This document shows, piece by piece, positions 23,596-32,600 of a DNA stretch of 64,000 bases. Source of the stretch: Paenibacillus sp. OV219 (GTDB taxonomy: Bacteria; Bacillota; Bacilli; Paenibacillales; Paenibacillaceae); assembly GCF_900110075.1 (NCBI RefSeq), contig NZ_FOCJ01000001.1:372001-436000 (forward strand), read 5' to 3'. Below the pieces are notes generated by a model, which worked only from the letters and a program-made list of their open reading frames with translations, ran no database searches and was not told where the DNA came from. Every line of letters starts with the position of its first letter. The stretch's first letter is position 1. The position numbers were made by a program, and so were the translations under genes.

Positions 23596-25866
23596 ATGAA
23601 AGAGATGTTGAAGTTTCTTTTCTCGCAATTTGCGCGTTACCGATGGCAAATGACGGCGATTTTCTCGCTGATGATCGTAATGCTCGCTTTCCAAGTCACT
23701 TTCTCGTACAGCTTCAAATATCTCATTGACGAAATTCTTACTCCCGCGAGTTATGATAAACTTACTCTTTTCCTCGTGATTCTCGTATCGGGAGCGATCT
23801 TCGCTTCAGCTGCGGAACTGTTAATGGACTATATGCTCATTAAGACCGGAATTCGGATGCAGGATGAGCTTCGTTATCGCGTGTTCGGCCAACTACAGAT
23901 CCTTCCGGAGTCTTACTACCGACGCACGAGTCCAAGCTCGGTTACGACACGGCTTTCTACCGATTTGAACACGATGCATGCCACATTCCTCGCGTTGGTA
24001 GGTTTTATTAGCTCGATCCTCGGCCTTATATTCTCTCTCACGATTCTGTATACGATGAACAGATGGTTTTTCTGGATGATCCTCATAGGTCTTCCATTCT
24101 GTTTCATCATTCCGAAGCTGATGAATAAGCCCACGCTAGCCGCTACGGATCTGTATAAAACGCAGGAAAACTTCAACGCGCTCGTGTTAGACCGGCTTCA
24201 TTTTCACCAAATTATACGAGCTTTCGGGCTATTCGCTTGGGAACGCAAACGTATGATCTCGATGACGGACGAAGTCGCTCCGATGGGTCTTCGCGCGCAG
24301 TTCATGAGGGGATTGCTGGCCAAGTCGGTCTCAATAACTCTACTTATACTTAATGTCGTCATTATCGCTGTAGGTGCTTACTTAACGAAATACGATCTAC
24401 TCACCGTGGGCGTACTTGCTTCGTTCCAAAGCTTTTATCTGCGTATTAGCAGCTATGCTTCTTCGCTGAACCGATATTTCCCACAGTTCGTGCAGGCTGA
24501 TCTAAGCTGGGGAAGACTTCGTAAGGTTATCTTGAGCCAGCCGGGCAATCCGGAGGAGCTAAAGGTGACGGAGGTTGAAGTGACACTTGGAGTGGGGGAA
24601 GCGGAAAATAAGGCGCGGAGAGATGCGGAACTCAAAGCTTCCAGTTTCACACGCGAGCTCGAGCTGGAGAAAGTCTCATTTGGCTATTTGGATTCGGTTA
24701 ATTCCATTAGTGGAATTACGTTAACCATCCCACAAGGAACGCATGTCGCGATCGTTGGCTCGAGCGGTTCTGGCAAATCCACTCTCGTTAACTTACTCAT
24801 GAGATTCGATGAACCAAATGTTGGAAGACTCCGCCTGGATGGGGCTGATGCGCGCGAGGTGCCTCTCGACATCTACCGTAAATTGTTTGCCTTTGTGCCT
24901 CAGGAGGTACTTCTATTCCATACCAGTATTCGCGAAAATATTAGGTTCGGAAGGTTAACCGCAACGGATGATGAAGTAGAGACGGCGGCGATGCAAGCGG
25001 ATATCCATGAATGGGTCACAGCCCAGCCAGGCGGGTACGAGTTCAAAGTAGGAGAGGGAGGGCGCAACCTATCCGGCGGACAAAGACAACGCGTAGCTCT
25101 CGCCCGCGCATTCGTCCGACTGCCGGATATCCTCTTGCTGGACGAGGCGACCTCGGCACTTGACCCTGTAGGGGAAGAGGCTATCTATAATTCGATCTTG
25201 GGAATAGCGGATTCGGCATCTCTGCAGGTAGCTCATGATGAAGGTGCAGCAACCGGAGCGGTAGCCGGAACGATCATCTCGGTTACTCATCGGTTACGAA
25301 CAATCAAGCATGCAGATCGGATCTATGTTATCCATAAGGGCGAATTGGCGGGCGGCGGTACGCATGAAGAACTGCTCGAAAGCAGCGAAATTTATCGACG
25401 AATGTGGTCCAAGCAGGATGGATTCGTGATCAGCGAGGATGGAACCAGCGCGGACGTAACTTTGGAACGTCTAAGACAGATTCCTCTGTTCAGTACGCTA
25501 GACGAGGGGACTCTTGGGGACATCCAGCAAGCTCTCGTTACGGAAAGAGTGAACTCAGGCCGTACAATTATGAAGCAAGGCGAAGAAGGCAATCGCTTCT
25601 ATATTCTTGTTCGTGGACAAGTAGAGGTGTTGCAGCAGAGTGAAGGAGAAGAAAGCCGCAGACTCGCAGTGCTGGAGGATGGCGATTATTTTGGAGAGAT
25701 GGCTTTGCTTAAGGCGATTCCAAGAACGGCTACGATTCGGGCACTAACCCCGAGCACTCTACTGACCATGCACCGTGAATTATTCCAGAAGGCAATCGAG
25801 AATTCCCCCCAGTTAAAGCGTCAACTGGAGATCGGGTATGAGGAGCGGATTCTGACTCACCGATAA
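23596..25866 (+). CDS. ABC exporter (membrane + ATPase) fused to a cyclic-nucleotide-binding domain
   Basis: 756 residues from ATG 23596 behind AGAAGGAG (TTG 23590 is an alternative). Residues 1-320 are a six-helix ABC exporter membrane domain. The ATPase follows: Walker A GSSGSGKST, Q-loop FVPQEVLLF, signature LSGGQRQRVALARAF, Walker B ILLLDEATSALDP, and H-loop SVTHRL. An insert of about 30 residues (ADSASLQVAHDEGAATGAVAG) sits between Walker B and the H-loop. Residues 625-756 form a CAP-like cyclic-nucleotide-binding beta roll (LRQIPLFSTL, MKQGEEGNRFYILVRGQVEV, GDYFGEMALLKAIPRTATIRA). The FGEMALL-x5-RTAT phosphate-binding cassette is intact, so a ligand such as cAMP or a related nucleotide may gate export. 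Substrate unknown; single gene. Confidence 0.9.
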   Translation: MKEMLKFLFSQFARYRWQMTAIFSLMIVMLAFQVTFSYSFKYLIDEILTPASYDKLTLFLVILVSGAIFASAAELLMDYMLIKTGIRMQDELRYRVFGQLQILPESYYRRTSPSSVTTRLSTDLNTMHATFLALVGFISSILGLIFSLTILYTMNRWFFWMILIGLPFCFIIPKLMNKPTLAATDLYKTQENFNALVLDRLHFHQIIRAFGLFAWERKRMISMTDEVAPMGLRAQFMRGLLAKSVSITLLILNVVIIAVGAYLTKYDLLTVGVLASFQSFYLRISSYASSLNRYFPQFVQADLSWGRLRKVILSQPGNPEELKVTEVEVTLGVGEAENKARRDAELKASSFTRELELEKVSFGYLDSVNSISGITLTIPQGTHVAIVGSSGSGKSTLVNLLMRFDEPNVGRLRLDGADAREVPLDIYRKLFAFVPQEVLLFHTSIRENIRFGRLTATDDEVETAAMQADIHEWVTAQPGGYEFKVGEGGRNLSGGQRQRVALARAFVRLPDILLLDEATSALDPVGEEAIYNSILGIADSASLQVAHDEGAATGAVAGTIISVTHRLRTIKHADRIYVIHKGELAGGGTHEELLESSEIYRRMWSKQDGFVISEDGTSADVTLERLRQIPLFSTLDEGTLGDIQQALVTERVNSGRTIMKQGEEGNRFYILVRGQVEVLQQSEGEESRRLAVLEDGDYFGEMALLKAIPRTATIRALTPSTLLTMHRELFQKAIENSPQLKRQLEIGYEERILTHR

Positions 25867-25994
25867 GTGAACAAGCGCTTGAGTTAATTTTGGTTATTTA
25901 GGGTGGTAGATACTGTTATTCTCTTGATAGAGAATCTCTGTACCGCGCGTATATTGTTCACCATAAATATAAATTTGTTTTTCATAGCTCTCAA

Positions 25995-26189
25995 TGACAG
26001 TGACAGCGGGGCGATTTTACTCAGCTTATCAAAGTTTTTAACATCACCAGCAGCGATAATCAAATCAGGTTTAAGCTCTATGATCTTCTCCAGATTCTCA
26101 TCGTTCACTTCCGCAATATCACCTAGATAGGCAGCAAGGGTAGGATTCATCTTGGACCATTCATCAACGGCTACCATTGGAATACCGAG
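25995..26189 (-). pseudogene. Remnant of an iron-siderophore binding protein
   Basis: About 65 codons on the minus strand resemble the start of a FecB/FhuD-type binding domain: LGIPMVAVDEWSK, YLGDIAEVNDENLEKIIELKPDLIIAAGDVKN, DKLSKIAP. The signal peptide, lipobox and everything after the first lobe are missing. The reading frame enters from a terminator stem (26208-26250). The rest of the 416-bp gap (25867-26283) shows nothing else. It is a degraded fragment, not an expressed gene. Confidence 0.65.
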
Positions 26190-26207
26190 CGTATGTAAAT
26201 GTGGCAT

Positions 26208-26250
26208 AAAAAAGAAGCACTGCAACCCATGAGGTTGTAGTGCTTCTTCT
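26208..26250 (-). terminator. Terminator of the sugar ABC operon
   Basis: 16-bp stem (26212-26227 with 26233-26248) with loop CATGA and six T on the minus strand, 35 bases past the last permease stop. Confidence 0.9.
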
Positions 26251-26283
26251 TTAGAAGCCATATCTTTGTATCGAGGTTACCGA

Positions 26284-27138
26284 TCAGCCTTTAACGCCGC
26301 CGGCAGTTAATCCTTCTATAATCTGCTTCTGCAGGACGGCATAAATAATCATGACCGGAAGGATGCTGAATACGATTCCCGCAGACATTTGAGCATAATT
26401 GGTGTTGTAGATATCGCGGAAACCGACCATCCCGACTGGCAGCGTTCGCAATTCGTCTGTGGAAATGAAGAAATTTGCGAGCAGAAACTCATTCCAGTTT
26501 CCAATGAAGTTAATGATAAATACGGTTACCAATGCCGGGATCGTAATAGGCATAATAATTTTAGCGAAAATCCCCTTTGACTTCAAACCATCCATGACAG
26601 AAGCCTCTTCAATTTCACTCGGAATAGATCGCATAAACGCAGCCAGTATGATAACTGTAAATGGAATTGCTCCGGCGGTGTAAGGAAGAATTAGTGCCAT
26701 ATGGGTTCCCAATACGGGTTGATCAAATATGGAGATATCATTCAACATTTTGAAAATAGGCAGCAGTAAGGCATTACTAGGAATGAGCAAGCCGATAAGG
26801 ATGAACTGGTACAGCCCTTTGCTTATTTTCAAATATCGCATCCTCGTAATCGCAAATGCTCCCATAGATGAGAAGATAATCGTCACGATCGAGCATAGTG
26901 TTGATATGTACAAGCTATTAAAAAAGTAAACACTGATCTTCGCATTCACCCATGCTTCATAATAGTTTTCAAAATGAAACGAAGCAGGGAAGCCGAAGGG
27001 GTTACTTGCAATCGCCTGATTATCCGACTTTATGGATGAGAAGAGGACGAACACGAAAGGGTAAAGGGTCACGATTAGATAACCTAATAAAAGAATATGG
27101 GGGATGCTTTTTCTCACGGATCTTAGCGTCATCGTCAT
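26284..27138 (-). CDS. Carbohydrate ABC transporter permease (MalG/AraQ type)
   Basis: 284 residues with six hydrophobic segments and the EAA loop EIEEASVMDGLKSKGIFAKIIMP (about residues 175-197). The C-terminus LTAGGVKG is typical of the second permease of CUT1 sugar importers. Its ATG overlaps the upstream permease stop by one base (TAATG), so the pair is translationally coupled. There is no ATPase gene in the operon; these importers normally share a housekeeping MsmX-type ATPase. Confidence 0.93.
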   Translation of the reverse strand: MTMTLRSVRKSIPHILLLGYLIVTLYPFVFVLFSSIKSDNQAIASNPFGFPASFHFENYYEAWVNAKISVYFFNSLYISTLCSIVTIIFSSMGAFAITRMRYLKISKGLYQFILIGLLIPSNALLLPIFKMLNDISIFDQPVLGTHMALILPYTAGAIPFTVIILAAFMRSIPSEIEEASVMDGLKSKGIFAKIIMPITIPALVTVFIINFIGNWNEFLLANFFISTDELRTLPVGMVGFRDIYNTNYAQMSAGIVFSILPVMIIYAVLQKQIIEGLTAGGVKG

Positions 27139-28019
27139 TAGTATTCGACCCTTTCCACTCTTCTGGCAATTACAAATTGGTACAGTGCTGTAAGAATGAG
27201 AGAGAACATGAAGATCAATACCCCAATGGAGTTGCCATACCCATATTTCGCATTCGTTATCCCGTATTTAATTAAGTAGGTTGCCATTACATCCGTAACT
27301 CCACCTGGGCCACCATCTGTCATAACGATGATAATATCAGCCGCTTTCATAGCACCTGAGATGGAAAGCATGATCACAACCGAAATGATCGGCATAATGA
27401 GCGGCACCGTAATTCGGGTTGCGCGTGTAAAAGCGCTAGCACCATCAACTATTGCGGCTTCATCGATTTCCCTAGGAATCGCCAAGATTGCAGCAAGAAC
27501 CATAACAATATAGAATCCCGTCCACTGCCATGCATTGGTTATTAAGATCGAGAACATGGCCCATTTGGTATCGGATAACCACATGACAGGTTGTATTCCA
27601 AGCTTTGTCAAAATTTGATTAAACAAGCCGATATCCGGTTCGTAGATGAAACTCCACAAGATTCCGATCACCGCAGTTGACATGACGGAGGGGATAAATA
27701 CCGCCGTTTTATATAAACCTTTCAGTTTTTTCACGTTGCTGATTAAGAGTGAGAAGAAGATGATGATTGGAACTTGCACGAAAACCGAGAACAGAATGAA
27801 TTTACCGTTATTAAGTACGGAGTCCCAAAACAAATTGTCATTAAACGCATGCTTAAAGTTTGTCAAACCATTAAACCGCGGTTCGGTAAGACCGTTCCAT
27901 TTCATAAAGCCTGTGGTGAAGGCAGAGATCATCGGATAAATGAAAAACATGACATATAGCACAAGGAGAGGCAGCAGAAACAGGATATACGTCCATGGGT
28001 TTCTTAATGTTTTGTTCAT
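27138..28019 (-). CDS. Carbohydrate ABC transporter permease (MalF/UgpA type)
   Basis: 293 residues from ATG 28019 behind GGAGG; the longer in-frame start at 28079 lies inside the upstream terminator hairpin. Six membrane segments beginning at WTYILFLLPLLVLYVMFF, and an EAA loop IDEAAIVDGASAFTRATRITVPLI (about residues 195-218). It pairs with the downstream permease and the SBP at 28119-29438 to form a CUT1-class oligosaccharide importer. Confidence 0.93.
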   Translation of the reverse strand: MNKTLRNPWTYILFLLPLLVLYVMFFIYPMISAFTTGFMKWNGLTEPRFNGLTNFKHAFNDNLFWDSVLNNGKFILFSVFVQVPIIIFFSLLISNVKKLKGLYKTAVFIPSVMSTAVIGILWSFIYEPDIGLFNQILTKLGIQPVMWLSDTKWAMFSILITNAWQWTGFYIVMVLAAILAIPREIDEAAIVDGASAFTRATRITVPLIMPIISVVIMLSISGAMKAADIIIVMTDGGPGGVTDVMATYLIKYGITNAKYGYGNSIGVLIFMFSLILTALYQFVIARRVERVEY

Positions 28020-28066
28020 CGTTTCCTCCGGGATAATCAGACATTTGCTGCATGAATCGGTTTTAT

Positions 28067-28106
28067 AAAAAAGTACCACCCACGCTAGGAGGGTGGTACT
28101 TTTCTT
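28067..28106 (-). terminator. Intercistronic terminator/attenuator between SBP and permease genes
   Basis: Perfect 11-bp stem AAGTACCACCC/GGGTGGTACTT (28071-28081 with 28091-28101), then TTTTTTA on the minus strand, just past the SBP stop. It would trim most transcripts after the binding protein and let a minority continue into the permeases. Confidence 0.8.
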
Positions 28107-28118
28107 ACTTATTCTGGC

Positions 28119-29438
28119 TTAAAAATCGTCGTCGCTGTTTACTGTATTCTGAACCTTTTGAACACCGTCGAGCATGGCCTTAGGCGTAATTTTACCGCCA
28201 ATTAGTTTTTGAATGCCTTCACTAATCGCCGTATTTACGTCAGGTTGAACGAGTGAATCAAATGCTGGGAAAGCACCGCTTGCTCTGTTGCCTACTGCAA
28301 TGATTTCTTTCACCAGAGCGGAAGCTTTGGCATTAGCCAATTTCGAGCTGTCTACTTTCATGGAAGGCAAGACACCGTCTGCTTCAAGTCCGCGAATTTG
28401 CATCGTATCATTGTACATGTTCTTAATGAACGATTTTACGAATGCCAATTGCTTTTTGTCATTTTTAACTTTTGCCGAGAAACCGTATCCGTTGGAGAAG
28501 CCGCCGTTTACATAAGTTTGGTTGCCTTTGCCGCCAGCTACAGAAGGCATTGCGAAGTAACCAACTTTGTTCGTCAAACTACCGGCTTGCTTAGGATCCG
28601 CGAATACGCTGGAAGCCCAGGATCCGTCATACATCATGATGGCTTCACCACGAATGAGCTGGTTGCGCTGTTCGGCATAATCCAAGCCGAGCTCGCCTTT
28701 TTTAAAGTAGCCTTTTTTCACCCAATCTTGGTATTTCGTAAAAGCGGCTACCATTGGAGCACTATTCCATTTTGTTTTACCAGTTACGAATCCGTTCGTA
28801 ATATCCGGACCTGCATAACGGGCCCACAATGTATTGGCTGTCATTAACGGCACCCATGCGGCTTTGGAAGCTTGGGCAAACGGTGTTTTTCCGTCTTTTT
28901 TAATGGTGGCTGCTAATTTCTCAAGATCGGATAATGTTGTCGGAACTTTTAGACCGTGAGCTTTAAAATAATCTTTGTTGTAGAAATAACCTTCTTGGTA
29001 GCCGCCGATAGGCAAACCGTATATTTTTCCGTTCACCTTAAATTCGTCCAAAGAAATAAACTTATTTGATAAACCAAGCTCTTTCAGAATCGGAGTTAGA
29101 TCAAGCAGCCTATTTGCTTCTACATACAGCTGCGTATCGGATCCACCGAATAGATCAAAGATTGCAGGAGCTTTGTTAACGACCATTTCAGAACGTAATT
29201 TCTCTTTGCGGTTTACGTCTGAATCTACGCCGTCCAGTTTGTATTTGACTCCTGGAACTTCTTTTGTAACTTTTGCTAATACATCTTTTAGGATATTGAA
29301 GCGTTGTTGTTTCGCCTCGCCCAATTGCGTATGTCTTATCACAATGGTATCGGTTTTTGATGCTGCACCAGCCGTACTTAAGACAGTTGAAGCTGCAAGG
29401 ACCAAACTAATTGATGAGACAAGAAGACGTTTCTTCAT
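28119..29438 (-). CDS. Extracellular sugar-binding protein (CUT1 family)
   Basis: 439 residues, ATG behind GGGAGG. A signal peptide at residues 1-26 ends TVLSTAGAA. No cysteine lipobox is present, unlike most Gram-positive binding proteins, so the protein may be released or retained by other means. The mature part has the class-I solute-binding pattern: IVIRHTQLGEAK, APAIFDLFGGSDTQLY, KIYGLPIGGYQEGYFYNKDYFKAHG, IMMYDGSWASS and YVNGGFSNGYGFS. It heads the importer operon. The sugar is unknown. It is divergent from the giant LuxR-type regulator at 29662. Confidence 0.92.
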   Translation of the reverse strand: MKKRLLVSSISLVLAASTVLSTAGAASKTDTIVIRHTQLGEAKQQRFNILKDVLAKVTKEVPGVKYKLDGVDSDVNRKEKLRSEMVVNKAPAIFDLFGGSDTQLYVEANRLLDLTPILKELGLSNKFISLDEFKVNGKIYGLPIGGYQEGYFYNKDYFKAHGLKVPTTLSDLEKLAATIKKDGKTPFAQASKAAWVPLMTANTLWARYAGPDITNGFVTGKTKWNSAPMVAAFTKYQDWVKKGYFKKGELGLDYAEQRNQLIRGEAIMMYDGSWASSVFADPKQAGSLTNKVGYFAMPSVAGGKGNQTYVNGGFSNGYGFSAKVKNDKKQLAFVKSFIKNMYNDTMQIRGLEADGVLPSMKVDSSKLANAKASALVKEIIAVGNRASGAFPAFDSLVQPDVNTAISEGIQKLIGGKITPKAMLDGVQKVQNTVNSDDDF

Positions 29439-29661
29439 ACGATGGAACCTCCCAATATGGTATATGTATCTATTTCAGAATAGAATTATTGGAATATTTT
29501 GAATAGGGATAAATTTCAATTATTCGAGGATAAATTTGTAACTTAAGTCTCAATTATTTGATTCGTTGTTCCTAACTTCGCTGGCGAAATCCTGTTAGCC
29601 TACGAATTCTTTGTACCATGAGAATCAGTAAAGTTATAATAGAAATGAACATGTAGGGCGG

Positions 29662-32600
29662 TTGATAGTTCCAGATGGGAGATTGGACATATTGTTAATA
29701 AGTGAGGATACGCTACTGAAGGAATTGCTGGATGGGAAGAGAATGAACGTTTCATCCTTTATACATATTGCGATAGCGTTGGCAGAAGCGGTTCTCACGG
29801 AACATAAGCGATACGGGGCGGTAAGACATTTGAATCCGACTTGCATTCGCATGCTGTCGGAACGGGATGCAGCGGTTCTTGGGGAGAACACTGCAGCGGA
29901 TGTTGCCTATTTATCGCCTGAACAAACAGGCAGGATCAATCGTACGCCTGACGAGCGAAGCAATTTGTATGCGCTTGGTGTCATGTATTACGAGATGCTT
30001 GCAGGACATTTGCCGTTCCATGCACAGAGTGATGAAGAATGGGTACATGCACATCTTGCTATTGTGCCAAAGCCTCTTTGCGAGCTGCGTTCAGAGGTAC
30101 CGGTTTCACTCAGTGATATCATCATGAAGCTGTTAGCAAAAACACCAGAGGAGCGCTATCAACATGCAACAGGACTACTGGTGGATTTGAAACAGTGCCG
30201 TTTATCTCAGGAGAATACAGGAATAATTAATGAGTTTGAGATTGCTAGATTAGAGGAGAGCAGTCGGTTCAAACTTCCGGGGACTCTCTTCGGCCGTGAG
30301 AAGGAAGCAGATGCGCTGCGATCGGCTTTCGAGCAGATTCGTACTGGCAGTGCAGCGTTCGTGATCGTCACGGGGCGTGCGGGTATCGGTAAGACGGCAC
30401 TTATTCGCGAGCTCCAAATGCCGGTTATTTACGAAGGCGGCAAGTTTATTTCGGGTAAATGCGATCTGATGAATCGGGATATCCCGTTCTCCCCGATCCT
30501 TCAAGCGCTTCGTAAATTGCTTCGGCAAATCTGGAGTGAACCTACTGAAAGAATTGCGAAATTGAAGGCCCATTTAGCTGAGGAGTTAGGTCAAGGAGCA
30601 GGAGTAATTGCGGCGCTGTTGCCGGAAGCATCAGCGCTGCTCGGTGACTTTCCTCCCGTAGAACCACTGCCTCCTGCCGAGGCGGCTATTCGTTTTCGGC
30701 GATTATTTCCTTTATTCATGAAGAATTTGTCCAGCAAAGAGCATCCGCTCGTTCTGTTTCTTGACGATCTTCAATGGGCCGATCCAGCTACAATGGATGT
30801 CCTTCGGACATTGGCCCATGACCCAACTTTACAAGGATTGTTAGTTATAGGTGCTTTCCGTGAGGAAACGGCGCTGCACTTGACTGAACAGGGACAAGAT
30901 CATGCTGCGGCTGCTGCATGGATTGAAGAGGCGCTCTCCTTGCTTAAGGAAGAAGAGCTGCTGCGGGTGCGGCATATAACGCTCGACCCCTTATCCTACA
31001 CGGACGTTAAGAGATTCACATCTATCGTTATTCACGAGAATACGGATCGCGTTCGGCTCCTTGCCGAGCCTCTATACCAAAGAACAGGTGGCAATCCGCT
31101 TTATTTACATCGTTTTCTAGATGGCCTGTTTCGTGAACGTAAGCTCTATTATGAAGAAGAACTAACCAGCTGGGTATGGGATACGGATTCGGTTAATCAG
31201 ATGCCTGAAGATCCTGATATTCATCATTTAATCAGCTCCAGGCTCCGTATGCTTCCAAGTGAAACGATCGTTCTGCTCGGAATGGCAGGAGCGGCTTCGC
31301 ACCGCTTCCGCTTGGCAATGATTGCGAGGGTATGCGAACTGTCCTTGTCTGATGCGCGCAAGTTTATGCTCCCAGCTGAGAAAGAAGGTTTGATATGGCG
31401 CGAGGATGACACGGAGGAATCGGAAGCAGATGCAGAAGATTGTTATTATACATTCGTGCATGATCGCGTGCAGCAGGTAGCTTATCGAACCATCCCCGAA
31501 TCGGATAGAGCAGCCTTGCACCTGCGAATCGGGCGTGTGTTGCAAGGTCTAGAGTTCGACCAGAAAGAAGAATCGATCTTTGACAAAGTGTATCACTTGA
31601 ATCTCGGCTCCACTGAAATGGTGGATAAGACGGAGCAAAGAGAGCTGGCTGCATATAATCTTCAGGCTGGGTTGAAGTCCAAAGCTTCTACGGCATTTTC
31701 GGCTGCGTTGCATTTCCTGGAAAAGGGATTAAGTCTGATAGGGGGAAATGAGGAGGGTACAGATTCGCTATCCTATCGTTTACTTCTAGAGCTGCCCGAA
31801 TGCGAATATATGTGCGGCCGCATTGAGCGTGCGGAGGAGCTGCTCGATCAGTTGATGACCCGTACAACGGACTTGATTGAGCGTTCCCGCATTTATCTGA
31901 TTCGGATCGCCATGCATGCTTATTTAAGAAACGAAGAGTTAGCCGTAGAGATAGGGCTTCAGTCGTTAGCAGAGTTCGGCTGGGAAATACCAGTGAAGCC
32001 TTCTAAAGCTGCTTTACTAAAAGATTTGACACTGACACGTTTCGCCTTGTATAAGAGTCGTCACGAACTGCTTGGTTTGCCTATTAATCGTGATCCTGTC
32101 TATCGAGCAGTATCGGATCTGTTCATGGCGATTTCGGCTTCGGCATTTGTAACAAATACTGAATTGAGTGCCTTGTTGAACTGCCAGCTTGTCCGATATG
32201 GACTGAAGCATGGAAACAACGAAGCGTTTACCTATATGCTTGGCGCATACGGCGTAATGCTTACCTTTGCATTCCCACGTTCCGGCGCCGGTTCACGATT
32301 AACGAAAATCGCATACGGCCTTTCGACTCGCTTTGAAAGCTTGCTCATTAGAGGTCGACTTCACGTACTCATGGGTCTCGCCGGGCAATACCGCAGTCCG
32401 CAAGAGGCGGTGGGTTATTTTGAAAAAGCGGTAGGCTACGGGCTGGAAGCAAACGATAGTGCGTTCGTTGGATATGCAATGGAGCTGCGCATTCTCAACC
32501 ATTCCGGCGACCTATATGCATTGTCTGCATTCTTGACGGAGTATGAAGAAAAATTCGGACAATTGCTGGATAAAGAAACGCTCATGCAATTTCGTATTGC

